DNA from: Bog-473 sp963828505
GTDB lineage: Bacteria > Actinomycetota > Acidimicrobiia > Acidimicrobiales > RAAP-2
Assembly: GCA_963828505.1 (NCBI GenBank)
Contig: CAWHFM010000021.1
Coordinates: forward strand, 62,001 to 126,000
DNA: 64,000 nucleotides
Direction of reading: 5' to 3'
The notes beneath the pieces were generated by a model that had not been told where the DNA came from, did not search any database, and worked only from the letters and a program-made list of their open reading frames with translations. The stretch's first letter is position 1, and every line of letters starts with the position of its first letter. The translations under genes were made by a program, and so were the position numbers. Below, in pieces: positions 33,764 through 45,481 of this stretch.

Positions 33764-34965
33764 GGCGCCACCTTGGGCTCGGGCGGCAGCCCGAGGACGC
33801 GCTCGCCGATGATGTTGCGCTGGATCTCGTTGGACCCGCCGTAGATGGTCTCCGAGCGCGAGAAGAGGAAGGCGCGTTGGACCTCGTTCAGCGCGTAGCC
33901 CTCGTTCTCCACCAGTGCCTCCCCGTCGAGGACCGTGCCGGCCGGGCCGAGGACGTTCAGGGCGAGCTCGGTCATGGCGCGGTGCCAGCTGCCCCAGTAG
34001 AGCTTGGCGATCGACGCCTCCGGCGGCGCCACCGGACCGTCGATGCCCGAGAGGCTGCGCAGCGTGTTGTAGCGCATGATGCTGAGCTCGATGTGCGCCT
34101 GGGCCAGCCGCTGGCGCAGCACGGGGTCGCACGACCGGCCGCGCTCGCGGGCGACGCGGTAGACCCGGTCGAGCTCGCGCCGGAAGGAGAGCTGGTGGCC
34201 GAGCAGCGCCACGCCGCGCTCGAAGGCCAGCGTGGCCAGGGCGACGCGCCACCCCTCCCCCACCGCGCCCACCACGTTGTCCGCATCCGTGCGGGCGCCG
34301 TCGAAGAACACCTCGTTGAACTCGCTCGTCCGGGTGAGCTGCTTGATCTTGCGCACCTCCACCCCCGGCTGGTCCATCGGCACGAGAAGGTACGACAAGC
34401 CCCGGTGGCGTGCCGAACCGGGGTCGGTGCGGCAGACGACGAAGCACCAGCCGGCCTGGTGGGCGAGCGACGTCCAGACCTTCTGCCCGCTCACCACCCA
34501 CTCGTCCCCGTGGCGCACGGCTCTCGTCTTGACGTTGGCCAGGTCGCTCCCGGCATCGGGCTCCGAGTAGCCCTGGCACCACAGCTCGGAGCCCTCCAGG
34601 ATGGGCGGCAGGAAGCGGGCCTGCTGCTGGGGGGTCCCGTAGTGGATGAGCGTCGGGCCGAGGAGGCCCTCGCCCATCACGTTGACCCGGCCCGGCGCGC
34701 CGGCCCGGGCGTACTCCTCGTTGAAGATCACCTGCTCGGTCATGGAGGCGCCCCGCCCGCCGTGCCTTCGTGGCCAGCCGAGGCCGATCCAACCCCCCTC
34801 CGCCAGCACTTTCTCCCACCGCCGGCGGACCTCGAAGCCGTAAGTCTCGTCGCCCGAGCCGCCGCGGCCCCCGAGCTCGGCGAACTCCCCGACGAGCTTC
34901 TCGTCGAGGAACCGGCGGACTTCGTCGCGGAACGCCACCTCTTCGGGACGGTCTCGCAGATCCAT
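33760..34965 (-). CDS. Acyl-CoA dehydrogenase
   Basis: 401-residue FAD enzyme, first gene of the coupled operon. Hallmarks: GYSEPDAGSDLANVKTRA (FAD contact), WVVSGQKVWTS, and the C-terminal SRSETIYGGSNEIQRNIIGER that supplies FAD contacts and the family signature. Normal length. Together with the SDR, ligase and ADH it suggests degradation of a fatty acid or steroid side chain. Confidence 0.94.
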   Translation of the reverse strand: MDLRDRPEEVAFRDEVRRFLDEKLVGEFAELGGRGGSGDETYGFEVRRRWEKVLAEGGWIGLGWPRRHGGRGASMTEQVIFNEEYARAGAPGRVNVMGEGLLGPTLIHYGTPQQQARFLPPILEGSELWCQGYSEPDAGSDLANVKTRAVRHGDEWVVSGQKVWTSLAHQAGWCFVVCRTDPGSARHRGLSYLLVPMDQPGVEVRKIKQLTRTSEFNEVFFDGARTDADNVVGAVGEGWRVALATLAFERGVALLGHQLSFRRELDRVYRVARERGRSCDPVLRQRLAQAHIELSIMRYNTLRSLSGIDGPVAPPEASIAKLYWGSWHRAMTELALNVLGPAGTVLDGEALVENEGYALNEVQRAFLFSRSETIYGGSNEIQRNIIGERVLGLPPEPKVAP

Positions 34966-34973
34966 CGCCGGGG

Positions 34974-34979
34974 AGCGTA
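34974..34979 (-). promoter_or_regulatory. -10 element (TACGCT), leaderless promoter of the acyl-CoA dehydrogenase operon
   Basis: TANNNT on the minus strand with 8 nt to the ATG at 34965. Confidence 0.45.
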
Positions 34980-35116
34980 GCCAAGGCGCCGGGCCGCACC
35001 TGACGGGTCGTCAGATGGCGGGCGGCGCGGGTCGACCGGCGTCCCCGTGGCTGCGCCGGGCGGCGCCTGGAATACTCGGGGCCACACGGGGACGAGCAGC
35101 CAGTCAGGAGGTGGTG

Positions 35117-36322
35117 ATGCCCTACTCGGAGGGCCGGATCGTCCACGACGCCGACGCCCACATCATGGAGACGCCGACGTGGCTGCGCGACCACGCCGAG
35201 GCCGATTTCCGCGAGCGCCTGCCGGTGCTCCGTTACCCGAGTGGGAACGAGCTGCGCCAGACCGGAGACCCCGCCGACCAGCAGCGCGACCTGCTGGCGT
35301 CGTTCGAGCGGCTCCGGGCCAAGCACGCCTCGGCGGAGTACCGGGCGGACGAGGAGCCCGAGATCATGGCGCGCAAGAACTTCGCCGCCACCGGGTCCTT
35401 CGTCGCCGACGACCGTCCCCGCGCCCTCGACCTGCTCGGCTTCAGCAGCCAGCTCGTCTTCAACACGTTCCACAACAGCCGGCTCCACGACATGGAGCAC
35501 GACGACCCCGAGCTCGCCTACGCCGCGGCCAGGGCGCACAACCGGGGCATGCTCGAGTTCTGCTCGGTCGACCCGCGCCTGCTGCCCTCGTGCTACGTGC
35601 CACTGGCCGACCCCGAGCACTCGGTCGCCGCGGCGCGGGAGGCCCTCGACCAGGGCGCCGCCGCGCTGCTCGTGGCATCGGGCTGTCCGCCGCGGTTCTC
35701 GCCGAGCCACACCGGCCTCGACGGCGTCTGGGCGCAGGCCCAAGAGGCGCGCGTCCCGGTGGTGTTCCACGTGGGCGGGACAGGGACCCTGATCGACCCC
35801 AACTACTTCGTCAACGGCAAGCCGGTGCCGCCGGACTTCCACGGAGGAGAGGAGAACTTCCGTTCCGTCGACTACATGGGTATCCCCGGCCCCCCGGCGC
35901 AGACCCTGGCGACGCTCATCTTCGACGGGGTTCTCGAGCGCTTCCCGGCCCTGCACATCGGGGTGATCGAACAGGGCGCGATCTGGGTGCCGTCCTGGCT
36001 GCGTCAGATGGAGTCGGCCTTCGAGGCCTTCCACCGGCACGAGGAGCGCCTGCAGTCACTGTCGCTCCGGCCGAGCGATTACGTGCACCGCCAGGTGCGC
36101 TTCACGCCCTACCCGACCGAGGACGTCGGTTGGATCGTCCGGGAGGCCGGTCCCGATCTGGTGATGTTCTCCTCGGACTACCCGCACGTCGAGGGCGGTC
36201 GCAGGCCCCTCGAGCGCTTCGAGGCATCGCTCGGCGGCGCGGGCGAGGACGTGCGCCGTCAGTTCTACTGCGACAATTTCCTCTTCCTGATGGGCCGTGC
36301 CGCCGACGCGTTGGCGGCGTGA
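35117..36322 (+). CDS. Amidohydrolase family 2 (metal-dependent hydrolase)
   Basis: 401 residues; ATG 35117 follows the Shine-Dalgarno CAGGAGGTGG. IVHDADAHIMETP at the N-terminus and VFHVGG, VIEQGAIWVPSWLRQME and MFSSDYPHVEGGR are the TIM-barrel metal-site segments of the aminocarboxymuconate decarboxylase-like amidohydrolases. Commonly found in aromatic or steroid degradation. Divergent from the acyl-CoA dehydrogenase operon and followed by a serine hydrolase. Confidence 0.88.
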   Translation: MPYSEGRIVHDADAHIMETPTWLRDHAEADFRERLPVLRYPSGNELRQTGDPADQQRDLLASFERLRAKHASAEYRADEEPEIMARKNFAATGSFVADDRPRALDLLGFSSQLVFNTFHNSRLHDMEHDDPELAYAAARAHNRGMLEFCSVDPRLLPSCYVPLADPEHSVAAAREALDQGAAALLVASGCPPRFSPSHTGLDGVWAQAQEARVPVVFHVGGTGTLIDPNYFVNGKPVPPDFHGGEENFRSVDYMGIPGPPAQTLATLIFDGVLERFPALHIGVIEQGAIWVPSWLRQMESAFEAFHRHEERLQSLSLRPSDYVHRQVRFTPYPTEDVGWIVREAGPDLVMFSSDYPHVEGGRRPLERFEASLGGAGEDVRRQFYCDNFLFLMGRAADALAA

Positions 36323-36338
36323 CCGGTCGGGTGGATCA

Positions 36339-37526
36339 GTGACCACGGAGTCCGCCGGCACCGTGCGCGGGTGGGTGGAGCCCGGCTTCGAGGCGGTCCG
36401 CGACGCGTTCGCCCGCAATTTCGAGAAGGGCCGCGAAGTCGGTGCCGCCTTCTGCGTGCACCTGCGCGGCCGCAAGGTCGTCGACCTCTGCGGCGGCACC
36501 TTCGACCGTGAGGGGAACCGGCCGTACGACGACGGGACGCTCCAGCTCGTCTTCTCGTCCACCAAGGGCGCCACCGCGGTGTGCGCCAACCTCCTGGCCC
36601 AGCAGGGCCGCCTCGACCTCGACGCGCCCGTGGCGACCTACTGGCCCGAGTTCGCGCAGGCGGGGAAGGAAGAGCTGCCGGTTCGCTTCCTGCTCTCCCA
36701 CCAGGCCGGCCTGCCGGCGCTGGACACCACGCTGACCCGGGAAGAGGTGTGGGCCTGGGACCCGGTGACCGAAGCGCTCGCCGCCCAGAAGCCCTTCTGG
36801 GAGCCCGGAACCGCCCACGGCTACCACGCCGTCACCTACGGCTACCTGGTCGGCGAGGTCGTGCGCCGGGTCAGCGGCCGCTCGCTCGGCACCTTCTTCG
36901 CCGAGGAAGTGGCCGGCCCGCTCGGACTCGACTTCCACATCGGGCTCCCGGCCGAGCTCGAGCCCCGTGTCTCGCCCGTGGTCAGCGCACCGATCGGCGG
37001 GGACGCCTCCGATCCGGCCTACGCGTCCACCCTTTTGGCCCGGGCCCTCAACATGGGTGGAGCGTTGCACGGGCGGGACTGGATGAACCAGCGGGGCTGG
37101 CATGCGGCCGAGTGCCCGGGGGCGACCGGCATCACCAACGCGGTGTCCCTCTCCCGCCTCTACGCCGGCCTCGTCGATCCGCTCGAGGGAGGACCCGACA
37201 CCGCACTGCTGACCCCCGAGCAGCTCGAGCGGGCCCGCACGCCGCTCACCTTCGGACCCGACGTGGTCTTCGCCTCGGCCGGGATGCCCTTGGAACAGAA
37301 GATCGGGCTGGGCTTCTGGCGCTCCGGCCCCGCCGCTCTCTTCGGCGGCGCGGGTTCCTTCGGCCACGGAGGCGCCGGCGGCTCCTACGGGTTCGCCGAC
37401 CCCGAGCACGGGCTGGCCGTGGGCTACGTGATGAACAAGATGTCGCGCGACCTGGTGGACCCCCGCCCCCACCGGCTGATCCCGGCGGTCTACGAGGCGG
37501 CCGGGGCGCAGGCGAAATACTTCTGA
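36339..37526 (+). CDS. Serine hydrolase, beta-lactamase/esterase EstB family
   Basis: 395 residues; GTG 36339 is chosen. The SxxK motif is S73-S-T-K76, and Y-x-AV-x-YGYL supplies the tyrosine (GYHAVTYGYLVGEVVRR); the C-terminal GAGSFGHGGAGGSYGF replaces the KTG box, typical of family VIII carboxylesterases. No signal peptide, so probably an intracellular esterase acting on a short acyl or lactone substrate. 16 bp after the amidohydrolase. Confidence 0.9.
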   Translation: MTTESAGTVRGWVEPGFEAVRDAFARNFEKGREVGAAFCVHLRGRKVVDLCGGTFDREGNRPYDDGTLQLVFSSTKGATAVCANLLAQQGRLDLDAPVATYWPEFAQAGKEELPVRFLLSHQAGLPALDTTLTREEVWAWDPVTEALAAQKPFWEPGTAHGYHAVTYGYLVGEVVRRVSGRSLGTFFAEEVAGPLGLDFHIGLPAELEPRVSPVVSAPIGGDASDPAYASTLLARALNMGGALHGRDWMNQRGWHAAECPGATGITNAVSLSRLYAGLVDPLEGGPDTALLTPEQLERARTPLTFGPDVVFASAGMPLEQKIGLGFWRSGPAALFGGAGSFGHGGAGGSYGFADPEHGLAVGYVMNKMSRDLVDPRPHRLIPAVYEAAGAQAKYF

Positions 37527-37564
37527 CCTGGGATTCGTTGTACACAACGGAAGCGAGGTCAGGA

Positions 37565-38005
37565 ATGTTCACGCGAAGGGCCCGTACCGACGAGACGACG
37601 ACCTACGAGGTCGCGAAGACCGATGAGGAGTGGAAGCAGGAGCTCTCACCGGACCGCTACGCCGTGTTGCGCCGGGCGGGCACCGAGCCGGCCTGGTCCG
37701 GCGAGCTCCTTCATGTCGACGGCGACGGCGTGTTCCGTTGCGCCGGCTGCGAGGCCCAGCTCTTCGACACCGGGTCCAAATTCGAATCGGGTACGGGGTG
37801 GCCGAGCTTCGACCGCGCCCGGTCGGAGGGCACGATCGTCGAGCGACGCGACCGCAGCTTCGGGTTCGCCCGCACCGAGATCCTGTGCGCCCGTTGCGGC
37901 GGCCACCTCGGACACGTGTTCAACGACGGGCCTACCGAGACCGGGAAGCGCTACTGCGTCAATTCTCTCTCGCTCACGTACGAGCCGGAGGACACCGAGA
38001 GCTGA
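37565..38005 (+). CDS. msrB: Peptide-methionine (R)-S-oxide reductase
   Basis: 146 residues; repairs oxidised methionine (R form). Two zinc CxxC pairs (CAGC and CARC), GTGWPSFDRA, and the catalytic cysteine in GKRYCVNSLSLTY are intact. ATG 37565 is preceded by the purine-rich AGGTCAGGA. Normal length. Confidence 0.96.
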   Translation: MFTRRARTDETTTYEVAKTDEEWKQELSPDRYAVLRRAGTEPAWSGELLHVDGDGVFRCAGCEAQLFDTGSKFESGTGWPSFDRARSEGTIVERRDRSFGFARTEILCARCGGHLGHVFNDGPTETGKRYCVNSLSLTYEPEDTES

Positions 38006-38014
38006 CCCCACGGG

Positions 38015-38206
38015 TCACCGCAGGGGGGGGCGGCGGGCCTTGCGCTCGAGGCGACGGCGCAGCAGCGACCCGCACCCGAGGGTGAGAGCCGCTGCCGCCG
38101 TCACCGCGACGGGCACGAGGCGGTGGGCCCCGGCCCAGGCCATGGCGTCCGCCGCCGCCGCCAGCCCACCGGGCCAGCCGCTGGTCACGATCAACCAGGG
38201 AGGCAC
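38015..38206 (-). CDS. Hypothetical small membrane protein
   Basis: 63 residues starting at GTG directly after the ssb stop codon (TGAGTG). One hydrophobic helix (LVPVAVTAAAALTLGCGSLL) is followed by a basic tail (RRRLERKARR). The tight junction with ssb and the helix-plus-tail layout make it plausible, but GC-rich random sequence can look the same. Confidence 0.4.
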   Translation of the reverse strand: MPPWLIVTSGWPGGLAAAADAMAWAGAHRLVPVAVTAAAALTLGCGSLLRRRLERKARRPPLR

Positions 38207-38617
38207 TCAGGCCTCCACTGGCACGCCCTCGGCCGGTGCGGGCTCGGGTTGCACGTCGCGGCGCTCGGTCCGGTGCACGTCGGCCGTGGCGAAGCGCAGG
38301 CTGGGTCCGACCTCGTCCGCGGTGATCTCCACCTTGGACCGGTGTTCGCCCTCCTCGGTCTCCCAGGTCCGCTGCTCCAGACGACCGGTGACCACCACCC
38401 GCATGCCCTTCGACAGGCTCAGCGCCACGTTCTCCGCCAGGTCGCGCCAGCAGATGACGTCGAAGAAGGAGGTCGACTCCTGCCACTCCTGGCTCGCTCG
38501 GTCCTGCCAGCGTCGGTTGACCGCGACACCGAGCTGGGCCGTCGCCTGACCCTCCTTGGTGTAGCGGATCTCGGGCTCCCTCGTCAGGTTGCCCGTGATC
38601 GTCGTCGTGTTCGCCAT
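38207..38617 (-). CDS. ssb: Single-stranded DNA-binding protein (short type)
   Basis: 136 residues from ATG 38617 with Shine-Dalgarno AGGAG 3 nt upstream. N-terminal OB fold: NTTTITGNLTREPEIRYTKEG, TSFFDVICWRDLAENV, KGMRVVVTGRLEQRTWE. The C-terminus ends in PAEGVPVEA; the acidic DDDIPF tip that recruits partner proteins in the main replication SSB is missing. This looks like a second, SsbB-type paralogue, often linked to DNA uptake or sporulation-like stages in actinobacteria. Confidence 0.92.
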   Translation of the reverse strand: MANTTTITGNLTREPEIRYTKEGQATAQLGVAVNRRWQDRASQEWQESTSFFDVICWRDLAENVALSLSKGMRVVVTGRLEQRTWETEEGEHRSKVEITADEVGPSLRFATADVHRTERRDVQPEPAPAEGVPVEA

Positions 38618-38797
38618 GTCTCCTCGCTTTCGTCTGCCCCCTTCGTCGGGGGCCGGCGCAGCGTGAGCGCGGGACCTTGCCGGGAACCTCGCTGGAACTC
38701 CCACAATCTCCCGGCAGCGGGTGCGAAACGAGGGGACGCGACCGACGGACGGTCCTGACTTGGTGCCAGGGGTCAGGACCGTCGGTGGCTCACCGAC

Positions 38798-39061
38798 TCA
38801 GTCCTTGGGTTTCATCCCCAGGCAGCGCAGGACGAACGCGCCGAAGCGGCCCGGACGCCCGCGTTGGCCGTGGTGGTCGGCCGAGTGGCCTTGGCGCGAA
38901 CCATGGACACCACCGCTGCCGCTCCCGGTCAGGCCCGCCGCCGGGATGGAGTTCGGCTCTTCGTACTTGGGCACCTTGGCCAGGTGCCGCTTGGCCTTTC
39001 TCGGCTTCTCTCCGGCGCTCCCCACGGTGCGCCAGCTGGCAGACCGGCGGGGTCCGGGCAC
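38798..39061 (-). CDS. Hypothetical protein, uncertain
   Basis: 87 residues from GTG, in the same frame as the gene just upstream and separated from it by a TAG. The sequence is basic and Gly/Ser/His-rich with no recognised domain (KRHLAKVPKYEEPNSIPA). Codon third positions are mostly G or C like real genes. It could be a separate small gene, the continuation of the upstream gene past a mutated codon, or chance. Confidence 0.3.
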   Translation of the reverse strand: MPGPRRSASWRTVGSAGEKPRKAKRHLAKVPKYEEPNSIPAAGLTGSGSGGVHGSRQGHSADHHGQRGRPGRFGAFVLRCLGMKPKD

Positions 39062-39064
39062 CGC

Positions 39065-39328
39065 CTACGGCGACTCCACCCTCCCGCCCACCAGGTAAGC
39101 GCCGGCGCCGAGCACGAGCGAACCCAGGATCACCCAGCGCACCAGTGTGGTCTCGAGCGACGTCGGCGCGCCGTTCGAGCTGATCTCGGCGAACCCGCCG
39201 CCGACGACGAGGGCGAAGAAGGCCAGGGCGAGGAGGGCGAGCGACGTCTTCCGCCACCCGTTACGGAGGAACCTCGACCGTGAGCGGTCAGGCCGGCGGC
39301 CGTTGGTCCGGGCCGAGGGATCAACCAC
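39065..39328 (-). CDS. Hypothetical small membrane protein downstream of ftsX
   Basis: 87 residues. A basic N-terminus (about 25 residues) is followed by two hydrophobic helices (SLALLALAFFALVVGGGFA and VRWVILGSLVLGAGAYLVGG). Lies 72 bp after ftsX on the same strand and is likely cotranscribed. Function unknown. Confidence 0.55.
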   Translation of the reverse strand: MVDPSARTNGRRPDRSRSRFLRNGWRKTSLALLALAFFALVVGGGFAEISSNGAPTSLETTLVRWVILGSLVLGAGAYLVGGRVESP

Positions 39329-39400
39329 GGCACCCGGCCGGGCCGGCGTCGCCGCCGGTGGCGAGCACGGTCCTCGTCTCCTCGAGCGTGAAGCCGGGGC

Positions 39401-40285
39401 TCAGACGTCGAGGAAGCGGCGGATGGCGACGGCGGAGCCGATGGAGCCGATGGCCATCCCGACGATGACCACGACCACGTTGGTGATCACGATCTCGCCC
39501 GTCGACATGTGCATCGCCGTGAGGAGGTTGTCGTTGTTGCCGCCGCCGGCTCCGTTGATGAAGAGCGCGACGCCCCAGACGACGAGCGCGGCCAGGAGAG
39601 ACCCGAGGAGGCCCTGCAGCAGCCCTTCGGACATGAACGGCACGCGGATGAACCAGTTCGTCGCGCCCACCAATTTCATGACGGACACCTCTCTTCGCCG
39701 GGCGAAGATCGCCATGCGGATGGTGTTGAGGATGAGCACGGCGGCCGAAGTGATCAGGATGACCGCCACCGAGAGGCAGACCCACTTCGAGATGTTGATG
39801 AACGTCTCCTCGTTCTTGATCGTCTGTTGCGGCTCGGTCACGAGGGAGACCCCGGCCACGCCCGAAAACGTGCGGACCACCTGGGCCGCGTCGGACAGCG
39901 CGATCGGGGTGCACCAGAACGAGGTGGGCATCTCGGACTCGTTGGTGGCCTGGAAGACGTCGGAGGACAGGAGGTGGCGGGCCTCGGCGTAGTTACGCGA
40001 CTTGTTCCAGTACTCGCACGGCTGGACGACGTAGTTGAGCTGCGACAGCTCCGTCCCCACCGCGTTGACCTGCTGCTTGGTGGCGTTCGGGACCATCCAG
40101 ACCGTCACTTTGCTCCCGCGCTCGAGCGTTCCCGTGGCGTTCGCCGAGCCTTGGCGCAGCAGGAGGGCGGCGCCGACCAGGGAGAGGGACACGGCCACCG
40201 TGAGCACCGCGGCCACGGTCATCAGGCGGTTGCGCCACAGGTTGGACGCCGTCTCCCTGACGACGTACTCCACCGACACGGCCAT
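39401..40285 (-). CDS. ftsX: Cell division protein FtsX
   Basis: 294-residue permease-like subunit of FtsEX, which controls cell-wall hydrolases at division. Helix 1 at about 20-45 (LMTVAAVLTVAVSLSLVGAALLL), a large extracellular domain (50-165) with cysteines at VQPCEYW and SFWCTP, then three C-terminal helices including ITSAAVLILNTIRMAIFARRREVSVMKLVGA, the FtsX signature. ATG overlaps the ftsE stop by one base (TGATG). Confidence 0.96.
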   Translation of the reverse strand: MAVSVEYVVRETASNLWRNRLMTVAAVLTVAVSLSLVGAALLLRQGSANATGTLERGSKVTVWMVPNATKQQVNAVGTELSQLNYVVQPCEYWNKSRNYAEARHLLSSDVFQATNESEMPTSFWCTPIALSDAAQVVRTFSGVAGVSLVTEPQQTIKNEETFINISKWVCLSVAVILITSAAVLILNTIRMAIFARRREVSVMKLVGATNWFIRVPFMSEGLLQGLLGSLLAALVVWGVALFINGAGGGNNDNLLTAMHMSTGEIVITNVVVVIVGMAIGSIGSAVAIRRFLDV

Positions 40286-41013
40286 CAGCCCATGCCTCCG
40301 GCCCCCACGTCGACCGTCTGCTGCGAAGCGCCGTCGAAGCCGTAGACGCCCCGCTTCTGGTCGCGGACCATGGCGCCGTTGCTCAGCTCAATGACACGCC
40401 GGCGCATCTTGTCCACCAGGACCTCGTCGTGCGTCGCCACGATGACCGTCGTGCCGGTCCGGTTGATCCGGTCGAGCAACTGCATGATGCCCTGGCTGGT
40501 CTGGGGGTCGAGGTTGCCCGTCGGCTCGTCCGCCATCAGGATGAGCGGCCGGTTGACGAAGGCGCGGGCCACCGCCACCCGCTGTTGCTCGCCCCCGGAG
40601 AGCTCGTTCGGCAGGTTGTCCGTCTTGGAGGCCAAGCCGACGAGGTCGAGCACCTGGGGCACCTGGTTGGAGACGACGTGGCGAGGCCGGCCGATCACCT
40701 CCAGGGCGAACGCGACATTCTCGAAGACGGTCTTGTTGGGCAGCAGGCGGAAGTCCTGGAAGACGCACCCGATGTTGCGGCGCAGGTACGGGACGCGCCA
40801 CTTGGGCAGGTCGACGATGTTGCGGCCCGCCTCGAGGATCTGCCCGGTGTCGGGCAGCTCCTCGCGCAGCAGGAGCCGGATGAACGTGGTCTTGCCCGAG
40901 CCGGACGCGCCGACGAGGAAGACGAACTCGCCTTTCTCGATGTCGACGGTGACGTCTCGCAGGGCGACCGTGGAGCCCTTGTAGGTCTTGGTGACGTTTT
41001 CGAATCGGATCAT
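40285..41013 (-). CDS. ftsE: Cell division ATP-binding protein FtsE
   Basis: 242 residues. Walker A GASGSGKTT, signature LSGGEQQRVAVARAFV, Walker B LILMADEPTGNLD. Length is a little over the usual 220-230, with a Gly-rich tail (VDVGAGGMG). First gene of ftsEX; a TAGGAT hexamer at 41056-41061 on the minus strand could be its -10 with a leader of about 36 nt. Confidence 0.97.
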   Translation of the reverse strand: MIRFENVTKTYKGSTVALRDVTVDIEKGEFVFLVGASGSGKTTFIRLLLREELPDTGQILEAGRNIVDLPKWRVPYLRRNIGCVFQDFRLLPNKTVFENVAFALEVIGRPRHVVSNQVPQVLDLVGLASKTDNLPNELSGGEQQRVAVARAFVNRPLILMADEPTGNLDPQTSQGIMQLLDRINRTGTTVIVATHDEVLVDKMRRRVIELSNGAMVRDQKRGVYGFDGASQQTVDVGAGGMG

Positions 41014-41163
41014 GACGACAGGGGGAGCGCGCCCGCCGGGCGTCGCACCCGATCGATCCTAGTTGGCGCCGCGCGCGCGGATGGGTTCATGTGCTGCGGT
41101 GCAGGTCACCCGCCCGCCCGGCCGCCGGCGCGCCGGAGAGGGGGGCCGCCGCCACAGGGGGCT

Positions 41164-42307
41164 CTACGCCGCCCCCACCTCGCGCTGGCGGCGGAGCTCC
41201 GCCTCCATGAAGGGATCGAGGTCGCCGTCGAGCACGGCGTCGACGTTGCCCGTCTCGTACCCGCTGCGGAGGTCCTTGACGAGCTGGTAGGGCGCGAGCA
41301 CGTAGGAGCGGATCTGGTTGCCCCACGCGTTGTCGACCCGGTCGCCGCTCAGCGCGTCGAGCTCCGCCCGGCGCTCGGCGCGCGCCCGTTCGGCCAGCTT
41401 CGCTCCCAGGATCTGCATCGCCTTCGCCTTGTTCTGGTGTTGGCTGCGCTCGTTCTGGCACGAGACCACGATCCCCGTCGGCAGGTGGGTGAGGCGCACG
41501 GCGGAGTCGGTCTTGTTGACGTGCTGGCCGCCCGCGCCCGAGGAGCGGTACGTGTCGATGCGCAGGTCCTTCTCGTCGATGTCGACCTCGGCCGAGACAT
41601 CCTCGAGGAAGGGCGTCACGTCCATGGAGGCAAAGCTCGTTTGACGGCGGTGCTGAGAGTCGAAGGGCGACATGCGCACGAGCCGGTGCACGCCGCGCTC
41701 GGTGTTGAGGAGTCCGTAGGCGAAGCGGCCGTGCACGATGAAGGTGGCCGAGAGCAGGCCGGCCTCCTGGCCCTCGGTGGCCTCGTCGACCTCGACGCTG
41801 AAGCCGCGCCGCTCCGCCCAGCGCTGGTACATGCGCAGCATCACCTCGGTCCAGTCCTGCGCGTCCGTCCCGCCCGCACCGGCGTGCACCTCGCAGACCG
41901 CATCGAACTCGTCGTACTCGCCCGAGAAGAGCGACTGGAGCTCGAGCGCGGCCAGCCGCGCCCCCAGGGCATCGACGGTCTCGACCAACTCGGTCTCGAA
42001 GGACAGGTCGCGCGCGCCGGCGGCAGCCGACTCCTCGGTCAGCTCCACCAGGGTCAGGGCGTCGTCGAGTGCGCTGCGGAGCCCGGCCAGCTGGTCGAGG
42101 TCGGAGGAGACCCGGCCGAGCTCCTTGGTGACGGTGCGGGCGTGGTCGGGATCGTCCCACAGGTCAGGGCGCGCCGCCTCGGCCTGGAGCTCGGACCGGC
42201 GCGCTTGGAGCTGGGCCAGCCCGAGGTAGCGCTCGGCTTCGGCCAGGCGGGACCCGAGCGCTCCCAGTTCGGCGTTGAAGTCGCGGGGCGCCTGGGCCGA
42301 GGGGCCC

Positions 42308-42321
<14 letters not shown>
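41164..42321 (-). CDS. prfB: Peptide chain release factor 2
   Basis: 385 residues; recognises UGA/UAA stop codons. The tripeptide discriminator SPF is seen in VRMSPFDSQHRR, and the catalytic GGQ in YRSSGAGGQHVNKTDSAVR. The frame is continuous from ATG 42321; I saw no internal UGA slip site at the N-terminus such as that used for autoregulation in E. coli. Start overlaps the secA end by 14 bp. Confidence 0.96.
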
Positions 42322-45118
<2,797 letters not shown>

Positions 45119-45481
45119 GGAGCGCCGATCCTACCGGCCCGGGGAGGGGTCCATCCGACGGCCCCGGGCAGGGCAGCCGGCGGGCTGCGTGCGGCTGACC
45201 TGGTCTTTGACCCCACACTCGCCTGCTGCGAGGGTGGCGCGCCGGCGCCGGTAGCCCGGCAACGCCGTTACTGGGCCCGACGGCGCCTCGCTGGCGCGCG
45301 TCGCCTCGTCTCCGCCCGCCCCCGACAGCCGGGGACGCAGCGGGCAGGGCTTACCTCTAAGCCGCACCATGCTCAGCGACCACAAGTCGCCTTACGTGGG
45401 TCGTTTCGCCTGCGACTGGCTTCGACTTTCAACCACAGACCCGCACGCAGCCCGCTCCGATGGTACTGCGGCGCGACGGGC
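45119..45481. other. Intergenic region between glnII and secA with structured-RNA appearance
   Basis: 363 bp with no convincing coding frame. The minus-strand transcript of about 45340-45450 contains GGTTGAAAGTC, CGAAACGACCCACG, GTAAGGCGACTTGTGGTCGC and GGCTTAGAGGTAAGCCC, with several short complementary arms (for example GGCGACTTGTGGTCGC). The look is that of a conserved structured RNA or the 5' domain of a group II intron, but no domain V or reverse transcriptase is present. The secA -10 lies at the left end. No tmRNA, RNase P RNA or tRNA signature was found. Confidence 0.4.
45128..45133 (-). promoter_or_regulatory. -10 element (TAGGAT), leaderless promoter of secA
   Basis: TANNNT on the minus strand with 9 nt to the ATG at 45118; no Shine-Dalgarno sequence. 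Confidence 0.45.

Noticed and set aside
45131..45385. 84-residue minus-strand frame between glnII and secA
   Set aside because: Pro/Arg/Gly-rich, no family, no start signal; more likely non-coding.
45119..45481. tmRNA or RNase P RNA
   Set aside because: No tag peptide reading frame, no CCA-ended acceptor, no GAGGAAAGTCC motif.
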